This document shows positions 1 to 13,430 of a stretch of 62,000 bases of DNA, piece by piece. The translations under genes and the position numbers were made by a program. Numbering within the stretch: position 1 is the first letter of the stretch; each line of letters opens with the position of its first letter. The stretch is from Chrysomallon squamiferum (Eukaryota; Mollusca; Gastropoda; Neomphalida; Peltospiridae): contig CM022674.1 of the NCBI GenBank assembly GCA_012295275.1, positions 12,889,864 through 12,951,863 on the forward strand. Direction: 5' to 3'. The notes under the pieces were generated by a model. That model saw only the letters and a list, made by a program, of their open reading frames with translations. It did no database searches and was not told where the DNA came from.

Positions 1-1228
1 GTATAAAATAATATCTGAATGTGATTAATGAATTATGAATTAATTAAATTTGTAACAAACGCAAAAATATTATTTCTCTTTTATGATATGATACAAAATA
101 TAAGTACGTAAGTAAATAAATAAGTAAATAAGTAAACAAATAAATAAAAAAATATATATATTATGTTATCTACGTTTTTTATAAATATATATATATGTGT
201 ATATATGTTTCTCTGGTATATATTTGTTTATGCATGTATTTGTATTTTTTTTTTTTTATATAAGTTTTTTTATTTTTTATTATTTCACAATGATATCGCG
301 CTCGATATCAAATTACGTTTAATATTAATATGTTTTTTTTTTTTAAATTCATTCATTTCATCGTCTGCATCAGCCTTTTAGAACAGTCTACCTCCCGCGG
401 CCACACCGTCCCGTTCACTACCTCGCCTCTTTTCCTTCAGACCCTGGAAAAAAAAAAAAAAAAAAAAAAAAAAAGAATTGTTGCAATAGCGTGCGATCGT
501 CAGAGCGTGAAATGTGGCTTGGAAGAGGGAGCGAGGACGACAACACACACACACATCAACACGAACATCGCGAAACCGACGGTTTAGCGGAACAACACCT
601 GTTGCAGAACGGTGCCTAATTCCGTTTGCAAATTGCGCGAGACTTGCGCAACTGCTCGGTTGACACACCTGTGCACGTGCGACGCGCTTGCCCATCACTG
701 CTGAGTGAGTTATTCCCAGGTGCGTGCAGAACAATGTCACATGTGTCAGAAAGTAACGTGACGCGAGCCTATGCGGAGTAATTTACTGAGCTTCAGTCGG
801 AGGGAGGGGACGAGTTCAGGGTGGCAGTCCTCCTATATCTGTTACTCTTACTCGCATTGCGGACTGCAGATCTCCAGTATCTTTACCACAGACCAGTCGA
901 CGTGCGTGGACACCTGAACCAGATATTGTATATCTTCCTCTGTTTTCCTTAACAGGTGCACGGAGCAAGGATCAAACCATTTCAACTTCAGCTTCAGCCT
1001 ATCCAAACGTTGAAGAGAAAACTGTTGGCAGAAATCTTAAAAACAATGAAAACTTTATCAGTGAAAATCAGTGCGGAGAAAAAAAAAAAAAAAAAAAAAA
1101 AAAGACAGAAAGAAAACCAGTCATAAATAAAAGCACAACAAGATCAGCTTTACAAATGTCTAAATAAGAAGTGAACAGTCCGACAACAACGATGATGATG
1201 ATAAATTAACATCAGCATCAATAACAAC
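1..1228. other. AT-rich flank, then a CpG-richer stretch with no supported ORF
   Basis: The first 340 bases are AT-rich low-complexity DNA. From about 370 to 960 the composition is richer in G+C and CpG, with E-box-like CACGTG text near 675 and CA/A tracts. This could be the promoter and 5' UTR of a gene whose body is elsewhere, because a possible start codon and splice donor follow at 1229-1264. No open frame here looks like a protein; the longer ones run through poly-A/poly-T tracts. Confidence 0.4.
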
Positions 1229-1262
1229 ATGAGGACGATGAACGCAGCCAAGCAGAAAATAT
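1229..1262 (+). other. candidate short first coding exon (ATG to GTAAGT donor)
   Basis: An ATG at 1229 opens eleven codons (MRTMNAAKQKI plus one base) that end at a strong donor, GTAAGT, at 1263. A long CpG-richer region precedes it, as expected for a 5' UTR. The product is not recognised. The next good exon candidate (5292-5405) would put a stop codon at the junction in this frame, so the two do not simply join. It may be a real first exon or a chance donor. Confidence 0.2.
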
Positions 1263-1352
1263 GTAAGTAAAATTTTAGTTTATTTTGTTTTTGTAAAAGT
1301 AAATAAACTTGCATTTCTTTTTTTATGTGATACTTTGTGAAATTGTTTACAA

Positions 1353-1465
<113 letters not shown>

Positions 1466-1599
1466 CACATTTTAATATTACCGTCTTCTGAAAAGTATAA
1501 GAAAAACGAAAATAATTGAAAAACATAGCTAACTAAATAAATAAGTGAATAAGTAAGTAAATAAATAAATAATAAATCAAACAGAAAATTTGTATATAT

Positions 1600-1632
1600 G
1601 TATGTATATATATATAGATGTTTGTGTGTGAG

Positions 1633-1670
<38 letters not shown>

Positions 1671-1789
1671 GATATGTGTATGTATGTATATATATATATA
1701 TACATACTTATGTGTATGTGTGTGTCTATACATATACACACACACATACATACATACATACATACATACAGACACACATACATCCATAC

Positions 1790-1828
<39 letters not shown>

Positions 1829-1836
1829 TAAATAAA
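1600..1836. repeat. mixed TA / TG / CA / CATA microsatellite
   Basis: Alternating blocks of TA, TATG/CATA and CA repeats. The open frames here read as Tyr/Ile/Val/Cys strings and are repeat artefacts. Confidence 0.9.
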
Positions 1837-2163
1837 TAAACAAATAAAGACGTTTAAGTAAATCTTTAAATAAACACGTCAGCGAACTTTCAGATTGACA
1901 TCTTTTTCATTTACACGTTGTACAATCTCGGTGAATTAAGACTACGTCGTCAAGCAGCGGCTACGACCGCGTGGCTAATTGTCACGCCGTAGGGCACGTA
2001 TCAAGGTGGGTTTGTGCTGTAGTATACGGTAAAGTGAATTAAGTAATTTATTTACCTGTCACAGTAAACATTGTCAAACTGGCATGAGATATGACCGAGA
2101 GTCCACTTCGTGAAATAAGTGAGGGAGAGAGAAATATATGGTTATTTTTGTTTATGTGTAATT

Positions 2164-2165
<2 letters not shown>

Positions 2166-2238
<73 letters not shown>
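2166..2238. repeat. (CT)n microsatellite
   Basis: Second CT tract, about 70 bases, preceded by a GA-rich stretch. No gene in the surrounding 1263-2940 interval can be supported; it otherwise holds AT-rich DNA and poly-T tracts. Confidence 0.95.
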
Positions 2239-2240
<2 letters not shown>

Positions 2241-2946
2241 GTTAGCATTAGTATATACAGGAGTGTATGCTTATTTGTGTGTGTGTGTTCTATTTATATA
2301 AATGTCTATATATATATGTTAAGAAGTCAGTTGTTGTGAGAAACAAAATCTATAAAAATCTATAATTTGTTTGTAACAAAAGTTGTATGCGCGCATTATT
2401 AAGAAGAAAAAAAACAACAACAGCAAAACAACATATATATATATTTCATCTATTTCTGTATGAATCACTTTCCAGTTTTCCTATAAATCGAGGTTGCCTC
2501 CCTTTTCTGCGCCCTTTGATCCAGCTACAAACACGTCATGTTACAAACCGATTTTTTATTTTTTTTTTTTTTTTTTTTTTTTACCTCGTCTTTATTTAAA
2601 CGGAAATTGACGATTGTCTATTCATTTCTGCACAATACGCTCTCTTTTTGTCTGCACCTTCAATCTCTGATCCCAGTTCCCATCTCAATAAAACGTTTTT
2701 TTGTGACGAGTCACGCGCCGAAGCCTGGGTTCGAATTTCACGACATACGTACGTGATAAAAGAATATCAGAACACCGAGTTTTTTCTTCTTTTTTTTCCG
2801 TCTTCTTTATTTCATTCTATTTTTTTTGGAAGGAGGACGACAGTTGAATTGCTTAATCTTTTTTTTCTTGATGTTTCTTTTTTTTTTCTTTTTTTTTTTC
2901 TTGTATGACAGTTGTATTGTAAAACGTCAGTGATATCTTATGTTTT

Positions 2947-3223
2947 AGATAGATAGATAGATAGATAGATAGGTAGACAGTTAGATGGATATATAGATAG
3001 ATATATGGATAGATAGATAGATAGATAGACAGATAGATAGATGGATAAATATATCGATGGATAGACAGATAGATGAATAGATAGATGGACAGATAGACAG
3101 ATATATGGATATATGGATAGATGGAGAGATGGATAGATAGACAGACACACGCAGAGGGAGGGAGAAGAGAGTGGGGAGGAAATGAGATAGAGAGTGAGTG
3201 AGAGAGAGAGAGAGAGAGAGAAT
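2947..3223. repeat. (GATA)n followed by (GA)n
   Basis: About 200 bases of GATA units with GACA and GGAT variants, then a GA-rich tail ending in a pure GA run. Confidence 0.9.
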
Positions 3224-3330
3224 GGAAGAATAGTTCTGAGTAAATCAGTCTACGATATTAGGTGTGTTAGTTATTGTCATACTTTATTATGAGCAAAGTG
3301 GACATATGGAAATAAATCAAATGTATCTAG

Positions 3331-3525
3331 TATATGTATGTATATATGTATGTACGTATGTATGTATGTATGTGTGTGTGCGTGTGTGTGTACGTATGTA
3401 TGTGTGTATGTACGTATGTATGTATGTATGTATGTGTATGCTGTATGTACGTATGTATGTATGTATGTGTGTGTGTATGTATGTATGTGTGTATGTATGT
3501 ATGTATGTATGTATTTTATGTATAT
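3331..3525. repeat. (GTAT)n microsatellite
   Basis: GTAT tetranucleotide array with GTGT interruptions. All three + frames stay open as Met/Tyr/Val/Cys repeats because the unit lacks stop codons, so the ORFs are artefacts. Confidence 0.9.
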
Positions 3526-4028
3526 AGTATAATTAAATAGGAGTGTACAACTAATAACTAGTAAACAAAACTTATTTTATTTTTGAATGTCTCGTACATA
3601 CCGAAACATTAAACAAATACAGACCCGATTTTACTCCTGGGTAAATAAATAAAAATTCCTTTCTTAAACAGAAATAGAAATGATAATACTTCTTTGCTTA
3701 ATACGGACAGACACACAGCCTAACGGATAAAGGAATTCATACTATTTTTGGCGTGATTTAGACAAGATATCCTAAGTCGAAAATACGTGCTTAAATAAAG
3801 AAATGTCGTCAACAGCAGTACTTTTAAAAAGATGCACGAACGTGTTGTAGAAATTATTTACTATACCGGTGTCACGTTTAAAGTGAACCATTAGATTTAT
3901 TTCTCCGGGTTTTGAAATGTTTGTAAAAATATTCCTAACATAGTTGCTAATGTTTTAAAAAAAACAAACAGAATAATAACACACACACACAAAAAAAACG
4001 TATATTAATTTTGCAGATAGCACAATAG

Positions 4029-4074
<46 letters not shown>

Positions 4075-4530
4075 TGACAGACAGACAGACAGATAGATAG
4101 ATGTAATAATTAAAATTACATTTATTATTTATTAATTATTATTATCTATTTTTAGTTATTTATTTGTATTTAATATTATTTATATCATCATCATTGTTGC
4201 TACTGTTATTGTTTATGCTACTGTAATTATTCTGTACTTTGTGAAGTAATAATGATGAATTTAAAATAAAAATCATTTCGTCTTTAGCATACTGAAATTG
4301 TCCTTCACCGATTTATTCAAATTTTTATTGACTAAACGTGAAACTGATACTCTGTTATATATATATATATTATAATACTTCAGGTAGAATAATGACAGTT
4401 TATTCATTTTGTATTATTCATATTATTCCACGCATAATGTATCAAATAGCGTGAGATATATACGTGCTCTGAATGTGCGTGTATGTGTATGTGTATGTGT
4501 GTGTGTATGTGTGTGATAATGACTACGCAA

Positions 4531-4567
<37 letters not shown>

Positions 4568-5291
4568 TCTCGTGTGTTCTTCTGTGACATCAAATATTTA
4601 CAAACTCACTGTAGCGTTTAATCTGGACCATCTTCATTTTTGTGCCCGGTAACAGATATCTTCTGATACCTTTCATAAAAACGATACGAAGTATCCCCAT
4701 CCAGGTATTTTGCAATAATAGAGCAAGCGAAGAACAAACTCACAGGTGAAAAAAAAAAAAAAAAAAAAAAAAAATAGCGCAGGACTTAATTTGTCGCGTT
4801 TTGTGAACAAAACCTCAAAGGTTGGCAAGAAGAAAAAGTTTTAACAAGCGAACGCTGGACGATATTTAAAACAGGTGTTCATTTCGTTCTTCTTTTTTTT
4901 CGTCTTCTTCTTCTTTTCTTCTTCTTCATTTTAGCAAATGAACGTTGGATCATGTTTATATCAATTGTTTTTTTTTTTTTTTTTTTTATTGTTATTTTCT
5001 TTTCTTATTTTATCTTCTACTTTATTTTATTTTATTATATTATTATTAATTTTTTTTTTAAAGGTAAATTGACGTATACGTTTACATGAAACAGACACTG
5101 TGCTGGTTTGAAATTAAATAAGCAGTTTAGATGAACTTGAGACGGCGAGTATGAAGTTCATGGGTAAAAGATAACTTGTGGGCTTTATTGTATTCAAATT
5201 ATTTTATAATACTCGTTTTTTTTTTTTTTTTAAAGTAGTTGAAGAAGAAGAAGAAGAAGAAGAAAAAAAAAAATTAAGTTTCGTCCTTCAG
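3526..5291. other. AT-rich DNA with CA, TG and poly-A tracts
   Basis: Holds a CA tract (about 4031-4066), a TG tract (about 4474-4514), poly-A runs (about 4531-4565 and 4750-4772) and TTC/T-rich stretches. I see no exon with convincing splice sites and coding content. Confidence 0.5.
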
Positions 5292-5405
5292 AACAGTCCA
5301 GTACTTATGCGACTACGGCCACGTCTGCGTTGATGCGAAACATTACCTGGACGTGAAATCTGTCAGACACAGTGAGGTGAAGACTGCATTGTTCTACCTG
5401 TACAG
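5292..5405 (+). CDS. orphan exon candidate, phase 2 in and phase 2 out
   Basis: A 114-base block is bounded by an acceptor-like CTTCAG at 5286-5291 and an excellent donor, CAG/GTAAGT, at 5406. After one leading base it is open for 37 codons, with a protein-like composition (aromatic, charged and Cys residues), and ends two bases into a codon. The surroundings are AT-rich noise, so the block stands out. I do not recognise the family. The opposite strand also carries acceptor- and donor-like bases here, but the + strand donor is the better one. Partner exons were not found within the window. Confidence 0.3.
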
Positions 5406-6205
5406 GTAAGTTCGAAATAGTTCTACGTTGATCACACCTGTTTTCGTTTTTATCTTTTTTTTCAAGATTATGACGACATTTTTGTTTCATAATTTTCACC
5501 ACGGTGTTTGTATGTACACAAAATAAAAGATTATACTGACATTTTTACGTTTGTCGTAATTGTTACGGTTTACACGGTTAAACGTAAACTAACATACGCA
5601 TTACTTAAATGTTTAACCTCAAGGGACAGATCAAGTTTTGTTAGGGGAGGGGGGTGCATAAGGAAAAGAGAATATGATGATAAACAGGCAGGGAAGGAAA
5701 ATGTAAAATAATAATAATGAATATAATGGTATTGATGGTGGTGGATAGTAGTTGTTGTAGTAGTAGTAGTAGTTGTCGCAGTAGTTATACTACTAAAGTG
5801 GTAACAGTAGTGATAGTTCTAGTAGAATTAGATGCAGTGGCTGTGATACTACGGCTGTATTATTAGTAATAGTAGTAGCAGATGGTGCTGGTAGTAGTAG
5901 TAGTAGTAGTTGTCGTTGTAAAGCCAATGAAATGCTACAAAATAACAATGAAAAAATAACTATGTAATGTTACGCCTTGATAATCATTTTAATTTTATTT
6001 TCTAGTCAAGAAATCATGAAGTCACGATGGACTTAGAAAAACCACAAAATGTGAAATAAGACTGGTAACCAGCAGCAACTGGCGGGAAGTTTGCAACCAA
6101 GAAACAATGAAACAGTGTAACAAAAAAAGTAACCAGCGGAAAATGAAACAAAGTAACCAACTAACCATGAAACAGTGTCTGTAACCAGGAAAAATGAAAC
6201 AGTAG
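5406..6205. other. non-coding, GTA-rich stretch
   Basis: Contains irregular GTA/GTT trinucleotide repeats at about 5740-5920. Open frames present lack family resemblance. Confidence 0.45.
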
Positions 6206-6480
6206 GAAACAACCAGCAAAATGAAAGAAACCCCAAGAAACCAGCAAAAGGAAAGAAACCCCAAGAAACCAGAAATGCAAGAAACTGAAGCAAAAAAAGA
6301 AATCAAGAAACTGAAGCAAAATGAAAACAGCAAAATGAAAGAAATCCCAAGAAACAAGAAACTGAAGCAAGATCAAGAAACCAGCAAAAGGAAAGAAATC
6401 CCAAGAAACAAGAAACTGAAGCAAGATCAAGAAACAAGCAAAATGAAACAAAATCAAGACCGAAATAAAATTCACACCTG
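6206..6480. repeat. A-rich minisatellite, 54-bp period at its 3' end
   Basis: Purine-rich imperfect repeats built from GAAACCCCAAG / AAGAAACTGAAGCAA / CCAGCAAAA modules. Two nearly perfect 54-base units begin at 6337 and 6391; earlier units are more degraded, back to about 6060. Both strands stay open by composition (Lys/Gln/Asn or Phe/Leu/Ser), so the ORFs are not good gene evidence. Confidence 0.8.
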
Positions 6481-6526
6481 ATCAAGAATCAAGAAGTACT
6501 GCGAAAAAGAGAGGTAAAGATTACTT

Positions 6527-6726
6527 ATATATATGTATATGTATGTATGTACGTACGTATGTGTATGTATGTATGTGTGTGTGTGTGTATGTATGTATGT
6601 GTGTATGTATGTATGTATGTATGTATGTATGTATGTATGTATGTATGTGTGTGTGTATGTATGTATGTATGTATGTATGTATGTATGTATGTATGTATGT
6701 GTGTGTGTATGTATGTATGCATATAG
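6527..6726. repeat. (GTAT)n microsatellite
   Basis: About 200 bases of GTAT with GTGT interruptions, the same repeat class as at 3331. Confidence 0.9.
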
Positions 6727-8278
6727 TATGTATATATATCTATATCTATATCTAAATATATATATTTATTTTTATTTATTTAGTTATTTATCTGCTATAC
6801 TTACATTACAAAGACTCCTGATATAAAACTCGTTTTGATTAACGATTAGGATTCCTTAAGCAATTCCTTACAAACGTCAGTTACTTTTGTTAGCATGCAG
6901 TACTCGAGTTTATTCTGTTTGTTTTGGGCTGTGTTTCACTCGGCGAATTAATTAGAGATAGATTTAGCTCGGGGTACTACACAAAAAAAAAAATATTTGT
7001 CATTTTGTTTTGTCAAGTAGTCGTTAATAGTAGTCAATCCTTGTACCCGACGGTTCTAGAACAATTAAATGAGCTGATAATTTATTTGCAGATATTTGTA
7101 TAAATATACAGTCATACAAAATACATACATACATAGACACACACACACACACACACAGAGATGAAAACTGATATATGCATACTTAATAGTTGAACGCGAA
7201 TACTAATTTAGATCATATATGTGTAAATATATATGTCATCTTTTGAGTTTAGCAAGACATTAATGTATTTAATTCTTTTTTACGTCACATATTCTATTTT
7301 TGTTACCTTTTATTTATTCAGTTTTTTTTTTTTTATTTGCGAACACTTAATATAATCTTACAAAAGGAACAAAGCTCACGGTCGTAGAATATCAAGTATA
7401 TAGCAGTCTACTTTTACAAGAGGCTTAAGTTAATTACCTATAGAGAGAAATGTCTATATCGTTTTTATTGCTGTATAAGTTTACAGCGGTGCAATGCGCA
7501 GTTTTCAGTCTATAAAAACTCTCGTGCTAGGGCGACGCGTATATTTCATTACTTGCTTAGTTGTGACCTCTGGCCTTTTGCACGTGAGTTTCTCCCGTGA
7601 CCAACCAGATCGTAGTTCGATATAACGAATGTAACGAATATCGAAACGCTTAGAAAATGTCGATAGATATTGGAACGACTAGAAAGCGAAATAGTTAGAT
7701 TTTCTGAGTTAGTGTGAATTTTATTAGACCCACTGTGAGTGAACGTTCACAATTTACGCACACGCACACGCACACAGAATGATACACACAACAGATAAAC
7801 AAATACAAACATATTTTAGCAAATTTATTACAAATTTATTTTCAGTATGTTATAGAATTTAAACCCGAAATCACAGAGACAAAACATTGTCGTATATTCC
7901 GTTCCATTTAATTTTATTTAACAGACAGAAAATTATTTTAAAAAAATAATAAAATAATAATAATAATAATAATAATAAAAATATCAATAAAATAATTGTA
8001 TATAATATTCTCCATTTTCCGTTCATAATCGTTAAACCAATACAGTGAAAATTATTCTGTGAAACATGATCTAAATTAGGATTCGCGTTCAGCTATTCCA
8101 ACACGAAATGCTTGTGTCGCCATTTTGAATAAATTATGCAGAATTACTCTGCAGATCGTGGGAATCACATGAGCGTACGTGGGCGGGAAATAAAAGTACT
8201 CGAATGACTGTTGTCAAGGTTACCGTTTCAGACGTCCCAGTGCATATAACAATACTAAGTATATTTAGATAATGATGA

Positions 8279-8336
<58 letters not shown>

Positions 8337-8541
8337 TTACTTGAAGAAAATCACTTTAAACGTAAACTACTATTTTTTTTTTTATTGTAACGATATTCTA
8401 ATATCAGTTATTATTCTTTATTATTTGTAAAGATTGGATTCCAAAAATCATACAAAACCTTTTAACTGGGAGGGAGCATGTATCTGTTATCTATTTCAAT
8501 ACTTAAATGCATTTATAAACTGAATAAAATAAATTATAAAA

Positions 8542-8608
<67 letters not shown>

Positions 8609-9547
8609 ACTACTACGAAATGAAGTTTAATTTCTGGTGCTCAGTTCGTGTAATTCTTCTTTACGCTAATTTTGCTTCGCTAGTATTAGTCTGGTTACAA
8701 GTGAATTAATATTGTTACACACGTTTCCTAGGACGCGGGGCGTTCACTGGGCGTGTGCGTGAATGCGTCATTCGATTAGACCCCGTCCATGTCGGACATT
8801 TTGATACAGTAATAAATATTTAAATAAAATTAAATAAAACGAAAATTCATAAATAAACAAAGAAACTAACAAAGTAAACAACAGACAGACAGATAGACAA
8901 ACAAACAAACAAACAAATAAATAAATAAATAAAAACGATACAAATAAATAAAAATGTATTTAAATATATAAATAAATAAAACAAATACATATTATTAAAA
9001 CATACACATAAAATATCAACATTAGAAAAAGAAAAACGAAAAAAACGAAAAAGAAACAACAGAAAGAAAACAGCAATACATAAATAAATTAGTAAGTAAA
9101 CAGATAGATAAATAAATACATAAAGAATCAAATACATAGTTAATAAAACGCAAATAAAACATAAATAAGCAAAATAAATAAATAAATAAAGTGAATGAAT
9201 GAATGAATGAATAAGTAAACAAACAAACAAACAAACAAACAAACAAACAAACAAACAAACAAACAAACAAACAAACAAATAAATAAATAAATGAACAGCG
9301 AAAGACTGATTTCGTCACGTCCAGCACAACACAAAGCCTAGTCTAGGGAATTGAGTCATCGCATCTTTGTGACGTACATCAACCTGACAGTCGCTTTCGG
9401 CTCGGACAAGACTAATTGATAGCAAGCAGCCTTCATCTCAATAATTAATCTGTTTCGCTTCTCAGCTATTAATAAACTTCTTAAGTGACACCCGACACTT
9501 TTCCACCACTCTTTAAATTTTCCTATTTATATATTCCAGATATACTT

Positions 9548-9584
<37 letters not shown>

Positions 9585-10218
9585 CAACGTTATTGTTGAG
9601 CAAGATGACGCAGCGGATATCATTTTCAATTAGTCTTATGGAAAGTAGTCTGAATGTTTTGACATCCGGTCACCATGATAGATGAATTCCCATTGGTCCC
9701 CAGGGCAGTTGGTAAGATGCTCCTTTCCGTAATAAATTTTATTTCATGACTGTTTTTATCAGTGTCAGAATCTGGCCCGGGGGCTTCGTTTCTTTTTGCT
9801 TAAGAATGTATTTAGTAAACCCTAAATAAGATTTCTGTTGTTTTTATTTGCTGTGAGGTATAAATTATTACTCCGTGGCCAGTTTACAGTGAAACCTGAC
9901 TTTAACAGAAGAGTTAATAACAGGTCACCAGTTCATTAGGAAACTAAGATTTAGAATTGTCAGAAATATTTTAAACAACCATCTGAATTGTAAAGGGAAG
10001 TAGAGAGATAGCTAGACTGAATATTATGAATAATTGGAAGCATTTTAGACTTTTTGTTATATATTTTTTTTTTCTTTTTATAAAAAATATGTGTGTGTGT
10101 GTATGTGTGTGTGTGTGTGCGCGCGTCTAAGACTGTTTATGAAACGAAGTTTCTATTGTAGATTCTGTATGCTACAATATAGTTTTAATTATAATAGTAT
10201 TTTATGTAATATACGCCT

Positions 10219-10309
<91 letters not shown>

Positions 10310-10966
10310 GATGACAAACACATACAAATAATGTCTAGTATATATAACATTTGCTTTTGGTGCACACCTTTATTCTGGTTCATTATTTCCACTGTCCAAA
10401 ATTTTAATAATTAGAGCTGTATATGTATTTTTATAACAATGGTCAAATTGTGGATATCACAGGGTTCAGTTCGAATCGCACTTTCAAGTAACATAAACTC
10501 CTCTTTATCTTCTAATAAAATATCATAGATTCGTCGGCGACCGAACGCGCCCATAACAATTACTATGTAATTACAACAGCTGGTTTCTAATTTCACCTCC
10601 GAAAAATTGCGTCACCCAGGTACCAGCCACGCCCACGCACGTGTTACCTGAGTTACTACGCATTAAAGACAAGTTGTTAATTAATTAGAGGGTATGATGA
10701 AGTGTGTGTGTGTATGTATGTATGTATGTCTGTATGTCTGTATGTCTGTGTGTCTGTATGTATATATGTATGTATGTATGTATGTATGTTTGTGTGTGGT
10801 ATGTATGTATGTGTATGTGTATATATGTAAGTGTTTATCTGTCTATCTATATATGAGTATATGTGTACAAACAAACAGTGTACATGCCATTATTATTAGT
10901 TATTTTCTAACAGAAAATTTCTATTAATATTAAAATTAAAATGCCTAAGTAAATGAGTGATTGAAA

Positions 10967-11024
<58 letters not shown>

Positions 11025-11580
11025 GTGGTGACGGTAGCAGAGGAAAAATAAATAATGGTTCACAATGAAAAAATGAAAACGAAAGATTAACCGAATGAAA
11101 GAATGAACGTTCAAATGAAAAAGAGAAGAAAAAAAAAATGTATGAAAAAATCTCGAGCATCTGAAACATTCGGAGTCCTCGCATGCTTAACTCTCCGTCA
11201 AAATAAAACCTCGAACTACGTGAGCGAAATTAAGCGATCCCCAAATTAGTCCACAAATATTGTGAATCGCCACTTTCACTTTGTTTGACTTTTGGCTTAC
11301 AGTCAGTGGACACACCCAAAGCCATCCATTGGTCAGTGCGGATACATGATGTTCAATTTATTCATACCCAGGCTGTATATTATATATATGTGTATGTTTA
11401 TACATCTGACCTCTGACCAATGGGCAATGCCCGTACGTTCAATGGTGAACGACACGGAAAGAAAGGACACATTGTACGAAACTTGTCTCTCTTGTCGTTG
11501 GGTTTTTTTTTTTTTTTTTTTTTAAATCTCTCGTTTCGCCACCCGGTCAAACAGCCCCATCCGTCATCGACAGGAAAAAG
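6727..11580. other. gene-poor region of microsatellites
   Basis: Contains (ATT)n at 8277-8336, (AAAT)n at 8540-8610, AAAT/AAAC tetranucleotides at 8880-9290, poly-T at 9550-9584, (GA)n at 10221-10310, GTAT/GTCT at 10712-10860 and (AAT)n at 10970-11024. Slightly G+C-richer islands near 7480-7640, 8100-8230 and 8720-8800 have no supported ORF. The last two carry GGGCGGGAAA-like and CG-rich text that could be promoter or transposon remnants. Confidence 0.5.
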
Positions 11581-11775
11581 ATAATTACTCGACAATGGCG
11601 CTGTTTGTCTTCCCAGCGGGGGTTCAGAGATTTTGTTTTATTCTTCGCTGATACTTTCCGCGGTTTTTTTGTTTGCTAGACTGGCCCGAGGGTCGGACCG
11701 CGGTTGCGCTAAAATGAGGACCAGTCTGGAAGCGGCGGGTCTCGAGCACGGACTGAATTATTATTTACCTTTCAG

Positions 11776-11830
11776 TGTGGACAGAAACACAGAATGCAAA
11801 TTACGTACCTGGCGAACTCTGTGAGAACAG
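11776..11830 (+). other. candidate short exon with GTGAGT donor
   Basis: A TTTCAG acceptor-like site ends at 11775 and ACAG/GTGAGT lies at 11831. The 55 bases between are open in the first frame, with an ATG at 11794 and one base left over. It sits in a G+C-richer island (about 11560-11830). Too short to assign; it could be a 5' exon of an unidentified gene. Confidence 0.2.
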
Positions 11831-13160
11831 GTGAGTAAATTAAAAAGTCTTTTGAAAGTAACAAAAAGTCTTTTGTGAAAATGCTTGTTGTTTTTACTTT
11901 TCGTATCCTTCGTTTTAAGTTTTGATTCTTATACAATTATAGCAGAACAGACTCAGTTGATGAATAAATGTTTGAAAAAAAATTAAGTTTATGAAAAATC
12001 AGGATTTTGTATTTAGTAGTGAAATGGTTGATCAGGATAAAATATTTCTTGTATAAAAATGTAATACTTTTATGCTTGTGATGTTGTTAACTTGCGAATA
12101 TATTTCCAAGATTTCAGTTTTAATTTAATTATTATTATTATTATTATTATTTTTTTATACATTCTGAAAATAATGTTATATAGATTTCTGTAGATTGTCG
12201 TTTGTTTGTTCTTCGGGTTTTTGTTTATTTTTGTATTATTATTTTATTTTGTGTTTTATTTAAATTGTATTTTTAATATTTACATTAATATTAATATAAA
12301 ATTATCTTAATATTACCGTTTATTAAGTATCACCTTTATTGCCATAAAGTGGATATGTGATATTTGATATACAAATTGTGGGACACAGATTGGATCTGGA
12401 AAAATATAAAAATACCTTTTTCGGAGGGTAGATTCTAGAATCCATTAGTCCACGAGCAAAATCTCCCAACAGTGAAATATAATAAATTATTCCATCTTAG
12501 ACGGAACGCGGAAATTAAACAAATAAATTGTTATTACTGCGCAAAAACCGGGTTTACATTTATATATTCTACAAACACTTAATTAACACTCATAATTTAC
12601 AATACTCCACCCTTTAATTAAATTATCTCGACTTTTCTTTTATTTCCTCGCAGACACAGATCTCTCACTTGACCGTAATCGAATCTGTATCGATTTGGCG
12701 ATAAAAATAATTCAAATTGTTGCGATCGTTTGGTGAAACGAAAACAAAATGACAGAGAAACGAATTCAGATATACGTTACAGTAAATATACAGATCGTAT
12801 GTCACTCGCTTTGCTGTCCGGGCTTCTCCGTAACCGCTTTCCCTCGTCAGCCAATGAAATGGCTCGTTGTAATGACGTCTGTCAAGAACGTCGGCAGGTT
12901 GTAATTTTAACCATTTGACCTGTGCGATCCCCAGCGATCCTATTAAAACCAGCCAAGTTGTCCAAAAGACGACGAAAATAGTTATTTTGTTGATTTGGTT
13001 TTTTTTGGTGTGTTTTTTTTTTTTGAAATTTATTTTAGCAAATACCACAACGTTCTTTGTGGCCATATTGCTTTTTGGAGCAGGCCGTAAGTTAGGGCGC
13101 TGTCCTGAAGTTTGCAAGGTTGCCGGATCAAAACCTCATTGGTTTGAGAAGCTAATTCCT

Positions 13161-13194
<34 letters not shown>

Positions 13195-13309
13195 AGTGGC
13201 AGAAATATTACAACTCTTTCTATATCTTCCAGTTTGTATTGCTACACGTTGCACTACAGCTGATGTTTGGGTAAAATATTTATTAATGCCAGCATCATGA
13301 TGATCATGA

Positions 13310-13430
13310 TGATAATTATCATTATTATTATTATTATTATTATTTCTATTATCCAACAAAAGCTAACTTGTATTAATTTTAGCAATATCAACATCATCAT
13401 CATCATCATCATCATCATCATTATTATTTC
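13310..13430. repeat. ATT / ATC trinucleotide tracts
   Basis: Two separate trinucleotide runs with similar flanks (TTATTATTTCTATTATC then CAACAAAAGC-type text), suggesting a short local duplication. From 13440 to 13640 the sequence continues as irregular CTA/CTG trinucleotides. Confidence 0.7.

Noticed and set aside
2728-2738. GGTTCGAATTT, a tRNA B-box-like string
   Set aside because: No matching A box or cloverleaf arms could be laid out around it; at most a SINE fragment.
3264-3540. Met-Tyr-Val-Cys repeat frames in three phases
   Set aside because: GTAT repeats contain no stop codon in any phase on this strand; all frames open at once is a repeat signature. The same applies at 6533-6826 and 10694-10927.
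11633-11824. 63-codon frame with a signal-peptide-like start
   Set aside because: No family resemblance, and it stops just before the only good donor; a spliced reading of 11776-11830 in another frame is at least as likely.
12665-13117. 150-codon frame on the - strand
   Set aside because: Runs through a poly-A/T tract giving poly-Lys, has no recognisable motif and no splice context.
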